DNA of 64,000 bases from Thiofilum sp. (GTDB taxonomy: Bacteria; Pseudomonadota; Gammaproteobacteria; Thiotrichales; Thiotrichaceae), in the NCBI RefSeq assembly GCF_016711335.1, contig NZ_JADJTF010000001.1, forward strand, positions 3,162,001-3,226,000, read 5' to 3'. The notes under the pieces are model-generated. The model saw nothing but the letters and a program-made list of their open reading frames with translations, was not told the origin of the DNA and made no database searches. The number at the start of each line of letters is the position of its first letter. Within the stretch, counting starts at the first letter, position 1. A program made the position numbers and the translations under genes. Positions 54,789 through 63,243 of this stretch are shown piece after piece.

Positions 54789-56468
54789 ATGAACCTAACA
54801 ACCTTTGAAGCTCAAATCAGTTCAGTCATTGTACAACGTGGCAGGGATTATGTGAGCCATGTGCGTAATTTAGAGGAAACCGAACCTGATTTTTGGCAAG
54901 CGGAGGTAAAAGGTAGTTATCTTTATGATGTTGAAATAGAAATAAAACATAATACTATTACTCACTGGTCGTGTAGCTGCCCATATGACGGTTATGTTTG
55001 TAAGCATGTAGTGGCTACTTTGTTCAATATTCGCAATACTTTCAGCCGTGATCCTAACAACTCTACCCTATTCACCCCTAAATTCACCCAAGTTCAACCT
55101 AAGCGGCTCACACAACAAGAGCGGGTTGCGCAGGTATTAGAGCAACTGCCTCAAGAGCAATTAAATCGCTATTTAATAGAGCTATTCAAAGAACATCGTG
55201 ACCTTCAAGAGCAGTTTTTATTACGCTTTGAAGAGCATCAAGATGCGCATAAAGTCAAAAAAGATTTTTTAGCTAGTTTTCAGCGTTTAGTCGATAACCA
55301 TACCGATCATGATTATATGGATTATGCGGATACTCGAAATTTTGCTCGCGAAGCAGCCTTACTTTTAAATACGCTTCAGCAGTCTAAAATAGCTGAGATA
55401 GTTAAAGTAGACATTTATCTTCATACCATTGAGGCCATTGAAGAAGTTGCTCAATGCTCTGATGATAGCAATGGTGAATTAAATGGTTTATTAAATGATA
55501 TTGCTCAAGCATTGGATTCACTGAGTGATGCTCTCACTGAAGAGCAAATCACCGAATTACATCAGCAATTATATGCTCTTAATAAAAATTTAGATTATGG
55601 TTTAGATAGTAATTTTGAAGAGCTTTTGCACGACCTTGCTGTCAATCGTCCTCATTTACAGGATTATATGATTGAAAAACTCCAGCAAAGCTTAATGACC
55701 GCTTCACCTACTTATCAACAGCAAAGTATTGCCCTTAAACTAGAGCGTCACCTTATTGACTGGGGACGTGAAGAGGAAGCAAAACAGTTAACCAGCAAGT
55801 TAATCACCATTCCCGAATTTAGAGAGCGCCACCTTAAACAATTACTAGAGCAAAAAAACTATGATGAGGCTATCACCCTATTAACAGAAGGGATTCAATT
55901 AGCGACTAAAGAAAAACAAAACCATATTATTGCCAAATGGCGTAAATATTTAATTACTATTGCACATGAGACTAACAATACCGAGCTACTCCGAATAGAA
56001 TTATTAAACTCCTTTCAAGAATCAGGCTATAAGCTAAAAGATTATTTAGAGCTACGTTCCACTTATGAAGTAGAGCAGTGGAAAACCATAAAAAACACTA
56101 TTTATGACAGCATTCCTAAGCATCATACATTACAACGTGCAGATATTTTGCAAGCTGAGAATAATATCTCCGCTCTGTATGAGCTAGTGACTAAAAGTAA
56201 TAGTTTAAATCTTTTAAAAAATCATGCGCTTTTACTATCGGCCACCTACCCTAATGAAATAAAACAAAAATATACTCACTTTATTACCGAAAACCTTAAG
56301 TATACGGGGCGTGAAGTTTATGAGCAGGCGGCTAAGGATTTAAAAATGATTAGTTTATTTCCTGAAGGGAGTGCTTTAGCTAAGCAACTCATTGAAACAT
56401 TTAACGTCCAATATAAAAATCGCCCCCTCATGGTGAAACTCTTCAATGACCTCAAACGCAGCTTATAA
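54789..56468 (+). CDS. SWIM zinc-finger protein
   Basis: This 559-residue protein has a SWIM motif, WSCSCPYDGYVCKHVVATL (CxCx7CxH), at residues about 58-76. The rest is helical, Gln/Glu/Leu-rich (QRLTQQERVAQVLEQLPQEQLNRYL; DWGREEEAKQLTSKLI), resembling the TPR-like region of other SWIM proteins. These are often paired with Snf2-type helicases, but none is present here. It starts 53 bp after the AAA-ATPase-like gene on the same strand. The function is unknown. Confidence 0.85.
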   Translation: MNLTTFEAQISSVIVQRGRDYVSHVRNLEETEPDFWQAEVKGSYLYDVEIEIKHNTITHWSCSCPYDGYVCKHVVATLFNIRNTFSRDPNNSTLFTPKFTQVQPKRLTQQERVAQVLEQLPQEQLNRYLIELFKEHRDLQEQFLLRFEEHQDAHKVKKDFLASFQRLVDNHTDHDYMDYADTRNFAREAALLLNTLQQSKIAEIVKVDIYLHTIEAIEEVAQCSDDSNGELNGLLNDIAQALDSLSDALTEEQITELHQQLYALNKNLDYGLDSNFEELLHDLAVNRPHLQDYMIEKLQQSLMTASPTYQQQSIALKLERHLIDWGREEEAKQLTSKLITIPEFRERHLKQLLEQKNYDEAITLLTEGIQLATKEKQNHIIAKWRKYLITIAHETNNTELLRIELLNSFQESGYKLKDYLELRSTYEVEQWKTIKNTIYDSIPKHHTLQRADILQAENNISALYELVTKSNSLNLLKNHALLLSATYPNEIKQKYTHFITENLKYTGREVYEQAAKDLKMISLFPEGSALAKQLIETFNVQYKNRPLMVKLFNDLKRSL

Positions 56469-56524
56469 GTCACTCCTGTAATTAATACTCAGGGGGTAAT
56501 CGAGAGAAAAAACGCTGATAACCC

Positions 56525-56553
56525 TTGACATAGCCGCTCTTTCCTGTTGGATT
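56525..56553 (+). promoter_or_regulatory. Candidate sigma-70 promoter of the phosphatase gene
   Basis: A consensus -35 TTGACA lies at 56525-56530; 17 bases later TGGATT (56548-56553) is a weak -10. It precedes ATG 56588 by about 35 bases. The -35 is perfect, but the -10 is poor, so confidence is limited. Confidence 0.4.
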
Positions 56554-56587
56554 GTGCACTTTTTTAGTGGAATCTTTGACTGTGAGC

Positions 56588-57361
56588 ATGAGTCCCTTTC
56601 TGCAAACGGCGCTACAAGCCGCCCAAGCAGGTCAAGCTGTAATCGAAAAATACTATCACGGGCACTTTGAGGTACAAATCAAGGCCGATCAATCGCCTGT
56701 CACCATCGCGGACATTGAAACCGAACAAACTATTAAAAACATTATCTTAACCGCCTTCCCTGAGCACGGTTTCTTTGGCGAAGAGTCGGGCAAAACCAAT
56801 CCAGACGCCGAATATACCTGGCTGATTGACCCGATTGACGGTACGAAAAGCTTTGTGCGTCGCTACCCTTTTTTCTCTACCCAAATTGCACTCATGCGCG
56901 GTAATGAGCTGATTTTAGGGGTCTCCAATGCGCCTACCTTTGGTTCTGGTCAACTCGCTTATGCTGAGCTGGGACAAGGGGCTTATCTGAATGGGGAGCG
57001 TATTCAGGTCAGTGGTTATACCGATATTCAACAAGCCGCATTGTCTACTGGTAATATCAAAACCTTGGCACAACACCCCGCGCGTTGGAATGCATTAGGG
57101 CAAATGATTCAAAACGTGCAGCGCATTCGCGGCTATGGTGATTTTTATCATTACCATTTATTAGCGTCGGGCAAAATTGATTTAGTGCTCGAATCGGATG
57201 TGAATATTTTAGACATTGCCGCTCTTGCGGTGATTGTGCGGGAAGCGGGTGGAGTATTTACTGATTTAGAAGGGCAAGCTTTAAATCTCAATAGTACCAG
57301 CGTGCTAGCCGCCGCCAGCCCTGCGCTACATGATTATGCTTTAGCCAAGCTCAAGGTTTAA
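56588..57361 (+). CDS. Inositol monophosphatase family, histidinol-phosphatase-like
   Basis: This 257-residue protein has the metal-binding motifs GFFGEESG and WLIDPIDGTKSFVRRYPFFSTQIAL and the C-terminal DLVLESDVNILDIAALAVIVREAGG. The segment DGTKSFVRRYP is typical of HisN-type histidinol phosphatases of the IMPase family, rather than SuhB or CysQ. The reaction would be dephosphorylation of histidinol phosphate; the assignment is by motif resemblance and there are no other his genes here. ATG 56588 is chosen over an earlier TTG frame opening. Confidence 0.85.
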   Translation: MSPFLQTALQAAQAGQAVIEKYYHGHFEVQIKADQSPVTIADIETEQTIKNIILTAFPEHGFFGEESGKTNPDAEYTWLIDPIDGTKSFVRRYPFFSTQIALMRGNELILGVSNAPTFGSGQLAYAELGQGAYLNGERIQVSGYTDIQQAALSTGNIKTLAQHPARWNALGQMIQNVQRIRGYGDFYHYHLLASGKIDLVLESDVNILDIAALAVIVREAGGVFTDLEGQALNLNSTSVLAAASPALHDYALAKLKV

Positions 57362-57370
57362 TAGACCGTT

Positions 57371-58384
57371 TTAGGAGGTCAAATCATCGACCTCCAGAGC
57401 TGATACGAGAGGCTCCTCGTCGACCACTAGGCTGAGTACGTTTTGCGTATCCAAGTGATAAGTCTGGAAGTCATGCGCTAAAAATAATGCGCCGTGATAG
57501 TACAAGCGTGCCTCCTCTGCAAGCGGTGATACATCAGCACTATAGCGAGCGCTAAAATGAGTGAGTACTAGATTAGGCACTTGATAATGCTCAGCAAACT
57601 GCGCCACTTGTTTAGCACTGCTATGTTGCGGGTTTGGACCAACTTTATCGGCGATGGCTTGGGTATAAGTGGCTTCATGTACGACGACTTGTACCTGATT
57701 GAGATAGGGTACGAGTAATTCAGGCGTATCATTATCTCCCCCAATAATCACCGCTCTTGGCACACTAGCCGAGTTATTAATCAAATAATCTTTAGGGTTT
57801 AAGATACGTCCATCTTCCAACGTGACAGTTTCACCGCGCTGTAATCGCCCCCACACGGCTCCACGTGCAATCTGGTCTGCTTTGAGCTTGTCCTGATTGA
57901 GCTTTATGGTGGGCTTAGTAGGATTTTCTTCAAAACGAAACGCATAAGAGGGCACTCGATGCGACAAAGCAATCGCTTGTACTTGGAAATCCGGCAAACT
58001 CACGGGGGCTGGGGCTGTCAACGACTCAATGGCGATATAGGTAATGCGATAACTCAAACGCGCCTGACTCAGCTCCAGCGTCTGAGTCAGCCATTGTTCA
58101 ATCGCAGCAGGAGCAATAATCAGTAAAGGCTCAGTTCGTCCGTGCATTGTTGCACTGGCTAATAAGCCGGGCAGACCATAGCAATGATCGCCATGCACAT
58201 GAGTGATTAAAATAGCGCTTAAATAGCGAATAGATAAAGCAGTATGCAGTAATTGATGCTGAGTACCCTCTCCACAATCAATGAGATACCAACGCTTATG
58301 GCGGGCGCTTTGTAAAGCGATTCCCGTGACATTCCGTTGCTTGGTCGGTGTACCCGAAGAGGTTCCTAAAAAAGAAATAAACAT
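57371..58384 (-). CDS. rnz: Ribonuclease Z
   Basis: This 337-residue metallo-beta-lactamase-fold protein starts MFISFLGTSSGTPTKQRNVTGIAL, carries the zinc motif THVHGDHCYGLPGLL, the exosite region and VVHEATY, HSSAKQVAQFAE and LTHFSARYS. These are tRNase Z hallmarks; it trims the 3' ends of tRNA precursors. An acidic C-terminal tail (VVDEEPLVSALEVDDL) is longer than in short bacterial forms. It converges on the phosphatase gene (9 bp apart). Confidence 0.93.
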   Translation of the reverse strand: MFISFLGTSSGTPTKQRNVTGIALQSARHKRWYLIDCGEGTQHQLLHTALSIRYLSAILITHVHGDHCYGLPGLLASATMHGRTEPLLIIAPAAIEQWLTQTLELSQARLSYRITYIAIESLTAPAPVSLPDFQVQAIALSHRVPSYAFRFEENPTKPTIKLNQDKLKADQIARGAVWGRLQRGETVTLEDGRILNPKDYLINNSASVPRAVIIGGDNDTPELLVPYLNQVQVVVHEATYTQAIADKVGPNPQHSSAKQVAQFAEHYQVPNLVLTHFSARYSADVSPLAEEARLYYHGALFLAHDFQTYHLDTQNVLSLVVDEEPLVSALEVDDLTS

Positions 58385-58515
58385 AAGTGCACATGATCAA
58401 TCATAAAGAGCTTAAGCATAATGCGATTAGGGCAAAACTGCGAGTACACCCTTTTGCCCTTACCTAGCATCTGTGGAGGCAATAGATGCTTACCTTTATA
58501 CCTTTAATCCCAAAT

Positions 58516-58596
58516 AAGTAGTCGTTCAAAAGTTATCGAGCATTCCTGCCGCCAAGACTGCTCCAGAAATACCCAATAACTTTCACTCAAGTACTT
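58516..58596 (+). repeat. Structured dispersed repeat, copy E (internally deleted)
   Basis: It keeps both arms (AAAAGTTATCGAGCATT on the left; AATACCCAATAACTTT on the right) and the tails AAGTAGTCGTTC and ACTCAAGTACTT, but lacks about 48 bp of core. The left half jumps from ATTCC directly to TGCCGCCAAGACTGC. The deletion ends lie at similar short words (ATTCC and ATCCC in full copies). It lies between the LysM gene and rnz. Confidence 0.85.
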
Positions 58597-58621
58597 ACCT
58601 ATTAAAAGTATTAACCAGCAT

Positions 58622-59395
58622 TTATTCTAAAGGAGGAATAATTAATAACGCACCCGCTGCGACTCGATCGGGTGAGGTGAGTTGCTCCTTATTCGCCTCG
58701 TAAATCAGCCTAAACTTCATAGGGTCTTGATAAATTTGACCCGCAATCGCTGAGAGTGAAGCGCCCTCTTCTACTTTAAAATAAGTCACCTCCTGACCTT
58801 CAGCATTTTTTTGCTTGAGCATAACTCCATAAGAGCGCGGAGCATTCTCAGTCGCTGTAACCTCAGCAGCATTCTCCGGCTCTGGCGTGGGTAACTCAGG
58901 TAGCAAAGACTGCTTGGGTGGCTCTGACGTTTCCGTAGCTGGGGGAGGAGTCGATTCTGGCTCTGGTTGTGGAGTGGGTTGAGCCTCTGGCTGCGGCTCT
59001 GGTTGAGGTTCAGACTTTAGTATTTCAGTTTCAATGACTGGCGTTGCAGATGGTGCAGGATGGGTGGCAGTGCTTGGCTCGTTTACGTTTAGCTCAGCTT
59101 GCGGTGTTGGCTCTGGCACAGTTGTTACGCTTGTCTCAGTAGTGCTAGAGGGCACAGAGGCTGCTGGTTGCCCCTGTGTCTGTGGTTGTTGCATCAGTGC
59201 GGCAGCGCTATTGAGTAAACTTTCTTCGGTAGACGTATTTTGAGTTGTTGGCTTTTGCTCCTCCACCATCAGACTTTCAGCCGCATTCAATAGCTTATCG
59301 ACCGAAGGCGAAGTTTCCTCAGCATAACTATGCCTCCCTACTAATAAGCTCAGTAATACTAAACACCCTATACGCAAACTGTTAGTTTTCATCAT
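58622..59395 (-). CDS. Exported Pro/Glu-rich LysM protein
   Basis: This 257-residue protein has signal peptide MMKTNSLRIGCLVLLSLLVGRHSYA, a long low-complexity region (PEPTPQAELNVNE, PQPEPQPEAQPTPQPE), then a C-terminal LysM-like domain YFKVEEGASLSAIAGQIY...RVAAGALLIIPP at residues about 205-257. LysM binds peptidoglycan, so the protein may anchor in the cell wall. The start with AGGAAG upstream is preferred over a longer frame. It is the last gene of the GTPase/Roadblock operon, 16 bp after the Cache-HAMP gene, so it may link the sensor to the envelope. Confidence 0.82.
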   Translation of the reverse strand: MMKTNSLRIGCLVLLSLLVGRHSYAEETSPSVDKLLNAAESLMVEEQKPTTQNTSTEESLLNSAAALMQQPQTQGQPAASVPSSTTETSVTTVPEPTPQAELNVNEPSTATHPAPSATPVIETEILKSEPQPEPQPEAQPTPQPEPESTPPPATETSEPPKQSLLPELPTPEPENAAEVTATENAPRSYGVMLKQKNAEGQEVTYFKVEEGASLSAIAGQIYQDPMKFRLIYEANKEQLTSPDRVAAGALLIIPPLE

Positions 59396-59411
59396 AGCTG
59401 CCGCTTCCTGC

Positions 59412-60632
59412 TTAGGATTGTCCAGAACCTGAAAGCTTTCCCGCCCGACGCGCAAAAATAATTAATGACTTACGCAAGCGCTCAATGGCAGCACTCAATA
59501 ATTCCGTTTTGTCATAACCTTTAACTGCAACCGGAGTATCCATATCACCTTGACTGAGTTTCTCTACCACTTCGGTTAACTGCTCTAGCGGTTTAGAAAT
59601 ATGACGCGCCAACCAAAACGCTAATAGAGCCGACAATACTAAAACGATTAAAGCGATACCTAAAAAGCGCCATAACTCTGACCATACCTCAGCAAAAACC
59701 ACTTTATCATTGGCAACCGCCACTAAAGTGCCTATGGTATCTTTGCCCGCATTTAGTTTAACAGGAAGGCTACTAATAAAATTCTTGCCCAGCATAAAAG
59801 AGCTAGGAGCTGCCTCTTTACTGAGACGATCTTTTAACTCAGGGTAATCTTGGAATAAATTAAAACCCGTTTTTAGATCGTTTGGTCCACCCCACATTTT
59901 TGTGCTATCGGGATGATAAAAATAAAAACCATCAGGTGATACAAAAAAGAGTTGTTGCCCTGCTATTTGAGAACTAGCTAATAAATCAATAACTTTATTG
60001 CCATTGGTGTTTAATAAAATCATGCCGTGTTGCTTCTTAGCACTATCAAACAGAGAAGTACCATAGCGAATACTAGGACGGGGTGGATTTTCCAATACTC
60101 CGGGGCTTTTTTCTTTCAGATCTAAAGGCGAAATATATAAGCCTCCTTCAGGCTGTTTAAGGCTTTCCGTTACAAAATAGCGACTCATTTTATTCAGCAA
60201 TTCATTTTCTGGAATCACTTCTGCCTTATCATTAGTGAGCTGTATGCGCACCACCTCCATACCTTGCGTATCAATGAGGCGCACTTGATCGTAGATACCT
60301 CTATTTTGAGAAAACTGTTTAAAGCTATTGCGTAAATTAGTGAGCATTAATTGACGTGTGGCTTCATCACCTTTATTCACCGCTGCCATGTACAACCCGA
60401 CATCATTGGAGTCACGCAGATAAAATAAATCACCCTGCACGCCCTGAAAGAACATTTGGATTTGCTCATTCACTAATGATAGCCGACTTTTTTGCTGTTC
60501 TATCGCATGCTCACGCAAAATAGCACTATTAGCATTGAGTGCGTAACTGCTTAACACAATTAAAGGTAAGAGACTGGCTAATAACAACGCTAATAAAATC
60601 TGAAACCGAATGCTATATAAATAGTTTTTCAT
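59412..60632 (-). CDS. Membrane sensor with extracellular Cache domain and HAMP, no output domain
   Basis: This 406-residue protein has TM1 at about 9-31 (FQILLALLLASLLPLIVLSSYAL), an extracellular double-Cache-like region (residues about 35-310; FFQGVQGDLFYLRD, VRLIDTQGMEVVRI, LFFVSPDGFYFYHPD), TM2 (FLGIALIVLVLSALLAFWLA) and a HAMP domain (HISKPLEQLTEVVEKLSQGDMDTPV). It ends about 20 residues after HAMP with a basic tail. A chemoreceptor or histidine kinase would continue here; none does, so the signal may go to the Roadblock proteins encoded upstream in the operon. Confidence 0.85.
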   Translation of the reverse strand: MKNYLYSIRFQILLALLLASLLPLIVLSSYALNANSAILREHAIEQQKSRLSLVNEQIQMFFQGVQGDLFYLRDSNDVGLYMAAVNKGDEATRQLMLTNLRNSFKQFSQNRGIYDQVRLIDTQGMEVVRIQLTNDKAEVIPENELLNKMSRYFVTESLKQPEGGLYISPLDLKEKSPGVLENPPRPSIRYGTSLFDSAKKQHGMILLNTNGNKVIDLLASSQIAGQQLFFVSPDGFYFYHPDSTKMWGGPNDLKTGFNLFQDYPELKDRLSKEAAPSSFMLGKNFISSLPVKLNAGKDTIGTLVAVANDKVVFAEVWSELWRFLGIALIVLVLSALLAFWLARHISKPLEQLTEVVEKLSQGDMDTPVAVKGYDKTELLSAAIERLRKSLIIFARRAGKLSGSGQS

Positions 60633-60675
60633 AACTTCGCTCCCTCCTTGGTAGCTGCTACAATCATTGAATAAA

Positions 60676-61341
60676 TTAAGGCAGATGAATTAAGGCATTA
60701 GCTCGCTGTTGAAACTGGGCTTTCTCCTGTTCTGAATCAAACTCAGAGAGCAATAAGGGAATTAATTGATTAATACTGCTACTATTGCTTTGCCATTCAT
60801 TTACAGCATCCTCAAATACCCAACGTCCAGCCGGTCCCAAATAATGCACTAATAGCTCTTTTAATGCGTTTAATTGTTTTTGTACTTCAGCATCAATACG
60901 CAGTGGCTTAGTTTCTGTATTGGTTTTAATGACGGGAGCAGAAGCAGTTAAAGGAGTGCTCGGCTGAGAATTGGTGGGTTGAAGAGTAATAGCTTGAGTA
61001 TTAGCCTTGAGTGCATCTAAAGATTTACCTACTAATGCTTTAATACTGAGGTGAATGAGAGGGATATTTACCTTTTTATCAGTCAGTAACAAAATAAAAT
61101 ACTGCTGCTCTAAAGGATAAATCACTAACATATGCTCTTCTAATATTAAATACAGCTCCTCATAAGGATGTTTAATCGCTTCTGCCGCATCAAACGTTTG
61201 CTCAATCATTTGTAAAACCGGCAGCAATAACACAGACTGCTCATCAGAAAAAGTAGACGCTATCATATGTTGTTGATGATAAACACAAACCGCATCGACT
61301 CCTTTTAGTGCACTTACACCCGCTAGTGCTTTGTTTACCAT
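60676..61341 (-). CDS. Roadblock-like protein with C-terminal helical extension
   Basis: A 221-residue protein. Residues 1-110 resemble the 112-residue protein at 61892-62230 (VDAVCVYHQQHMIAS; EELYLILEEHMLVIYPLEQQYFILLLTDKKVNIPLIHLSIKAL). After a Thr/Pro linker there is an all-helical tail (residues about 150-221; ELLVHYLGPAGRWVFEDAVNEW). Longin/Roadblock domains bind small GTPases, and this one lies in the GTPase operon. The tail may bind a further partner. Confidence 0.75.
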   Translation of the reverse strand: MVNKALAGVSALKGVDAVCVYHQQHMIASTFSDEQSVLLLPVLQMIEQTFDAAEAIKHPYEELYLILEEHMLVIYPLEQQYFILLLTDKKVNIPLIHLSIKALVGKSLDALKANTQAITLQPTNSQPSTPLTASAPVIKTNTETKPLRIDAEVQKQLNALKELLVHYLGPAGRWVFEDAVNEWQSNSSSINQLIPLLLSEFDSEQEKAQFQQRANALIHLP

Positions 61342-61383
61342 TAAATCTAACCTCCCAATAATGACTACGCTAATAATATTGTT

Positions 61384-61719
61384 TTAATGCCAGTGCATTA
61401 CATCTAGCACTTTTTGAGCAATGTCCTGAGTGGCTACTCGCGCTTTAGTGGTAATACCTAAGGAATACTCTCCATCTGTTAGGATAATTAAATGTCCCGC
61501 TTGAGCATGTTTAAAAATAGCTTGATGAATAATGCCCATACTCGCTTGCTCACTAATATTGGGCAGCATACCGGATAAAAAAGCGATAAACTCATTTAAA
61601 CCCTCATCTTCTATAGTACTGTGTAATACCTCCCCCATAGCCGTAGTCAAGGTATAGCCGCTCACTCCATTAATAGCGGGTAGCTGATTTAGATTATCTA
61701 GTGCTAAATTAGCGGACAT
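61384..61719 (-). CDS. Roadblock/LC7 protein, MglB-like
   Basis: This 111-residue protein has the Roadblock pattern LNQLPAINGVSGYTLTTAMGEVLHSTIEDEGLNEFIAFLSGMLPNI, with HAQAGHLIILTDGEYSLGITTKARV as the later strands. In MglB and CvnB systems such dimers regulate a GTPase. It is unlike the two other small proteins of the operon, so it is probably a separate subunit. Repeat F lies directly before it, between it and the next gene upstream. Confidence 0.8.
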   Translation of the reverse strand: MSANLALDNLNQLPAINGVSGYTLTTAMGEVLHSTIEDEGLNEFIAFLSGMLPNISEQASMGIIHQAIFKHAQAGHLIILTDGEYSLGITTKARVATQDIAQKVLDVMHWH

Positions 61720-61771
61720 AATGATCCTTTTTTAACTCTATCCATAAATAATAATTTAAAACTAAACGTTT

Positions 61772-61900
61772 AAGTAGTCCTTCAAAAGTTATCGAGTATT
61801 CCTTCCGCAGGCGCGGTGAATACATCCTTGTATACTTCAAGGCGGTATCCCTGCCGCCAAGACTGCTCCAGCAATAACCGATAACTTTCACTCAAGTACT
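61772..61900 (+). repeat. Structured dispersed repeat, copy F
   Basis: A full copy of 129 bp inside the operon. Arms AAAAGTTATCGAGTATT and AATAACCGATAACTTT nearly pair; tails AAGTAGTCCTTC and ACTCAAGTACT match copies B and E. The GCAGGC/GACTGC inner stem keeps four pairs, and GGCGGTA/TGCCGCC keeps the hairpin with a wobble. Its right tail overlaps the end of the gene at 61892-62230 and supplies the TGA stop. Confidence 0.88.
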
Positions 61901-62230
61901 GACCTCAAAACCCAAATGACGTATAGCTGCTTTAATTCCCATTTGAACCATAGGCAGATGCACTCTTTTTTCGGTTATCACTAACAACATATAATGATTC
62001 TGTAACTTATAAACTACAATTAAATGATTGCTTAGAGTAATACATAATTCATTATAATCTCTGTGCTTAGCTTCTAAATCATTAAACAATTGATCGAGAG
62101 CTGGAATAACCTGATTGACTTTATCTAGCTGAATGGGTAAAGGTGTTGCAGCTAATAACTGAGTATTACGATAAATACATGCACCTTGTACCCCCTGTAG
62201 CGCTTGTATTTTACTTAACACTAGCTGCAT
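61892..62230 (-). CDS. Small Roadblock-like protein
   Basis: This 112-residue protein (QLVLSKIQALQGVQGACIYRNTQLLAAT...YNELCITLSNHLIVVYKLQNHYMLLVITEKRVHLPMVQMGIKAAI) is a paralogue of the N-terminal domain at 60676-61341. It lies 23 bp after the GTPase gene. Its last codons and stop (GGT TTT GAG GTC AGT ACT TGA) come from the edge of repeat F, so the original C-terminus may have been replaced. It probably partners the GTPase. Confidence 0.75.
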   Translation of the reverse strand: MQLVLSKIQALQGVQGACIYRNTQLLAATPLPIQLDKVNQVIPALDQLFNDLEAKHRDYNELCITLSNHLIVVYKLQNHYMLLVITEKRVHLPMVQMGIKAAIRHLGFEVST

Positions 62231-62253
62231 AGCATTTATCTCTCACTCGTCTT

Positions 62254-63150
62254 TCATGCCCATTGTAAAATATCCTCTACTTGTTGATTCAATAACTGAG
62301 GTGAATACCTTTTATCAAATACTAAACTGAGGGCTTGCTTATGCTCTTTGAAAAGCAAGACATTATGATCGTGCTTGCCTTTTAAAAGCACTTTCTGCAC
62401 AGTCATTTTCATGACTGCTTCAAATTGAGTGGTTAATTGTGCGAGTAACAGCATCGTTTCTTGCTCTATTGTATTTATCCCCTTAGCGTGCAGTATCTCG
62501 CCTTGATCATTAATAATACTTAAGTCTATTACGCTGGCTAGTTCACTCATTTTTGCTAACATAGTATTCGTGATTGTTTGGCTAGCACTAACCGATTGAG
62601 TAATAGTGGGAGTATGATGAGCTAAAGGTGGGTTATTTAAGATCTCAAGCACTTGAGTTATTAAAAAAACAATATCTTGCTTAGCACGGGCATCAATAAA
62701 AAAAACTAAAGAAGTAATATTTAACTCATTAGCCCATTGGCGATAAATCTCAATCGCTCTTGGTTCTTTTTGATCATAATGGGTAATACCTATAATGGTA
62801 TTATGCGGGCGAATAAATTTGGCAAAATACTCGGCATAATGCTGCATATCGCGGTAAGGATTATTACGGCTATGATCTACTAACAGAATGAGCGCATCCC
62901 CCTTGCTGATGAGAATATCCCACATAAAATCAAAGCGTTCCTGACCGGGAGTACCATAAATATGAATGGTTTTATCTTCAAGGTGTAACACCCCATAATC
63001 CATTGCCACCGTGGTACTCGCTTTACGACAGCGTGTCATATCACTGACCGCCGTATCGGTCGACACAGGCGCAGTATCTGTCACAGCCTGTACGGCTGTG
63101 GTTTTACCCGCTCCTACTGGACCCGTAACAATGACCTTATAGCTTTTCAT
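62254..63150 (-). CDS. CvnD-like small GTPase fused to a Roadblock domain
   Basis: A 298-residue protein. The N-terminal GTPase (residues 1-175) has P-loop GPVGAGKTT (10-18), the KASTTVAMDYG block (43-53) and IYGTPGQERFDFMWDIL (64-80), with GTPG in place of DxxG. THYD (123-126) stands at the NKxD site. These features match the COG2229 family, which includes the GTPases of actinobacterial conservons. Residues about 190-298 form a Roadblock-like domain (MSELASVIDLSIINDQGEILHAKG). It is the first gene of the operon. A -10-like TATACT on the minus strand (63194-63199) lies upstream. Confidence 0.88.
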   Translation of the reverse strand: MKSYKVIVTGPVGAGKTTAVQAVTDTAPVSTDTAVSDMTRCRKASTTVAMDYGVLHLEDKTIHIYGTPGQERFDFMWDILISKGDALILLVDHSRNNPYRDMQHYAEYFAKFIRPHNTIIGITHYDQKEPRAIEIYRQWANELNITSLVFFIDARAKQDIVFLITQVLEILNNPPLAHHTPTITQSVSASQTITNTMLAKMSELASVIDLSIINDQGEILHAKGINTIEQETMLLLAQLTTQFEAVMKMTVQKVLLKGKHDHNVLLFKEHKQALSLVFDKRYSPQLLNQQVEDILQWA

Positions 63151-63243
63151 CTAGCCTGACGCTCCGCTGTCCTAAAACTCCTTCTATGCTGAGAGTATAG
63201 AAATAATTAGAATAATTTTTGCTTTTTTTATTAGGACACTTAA

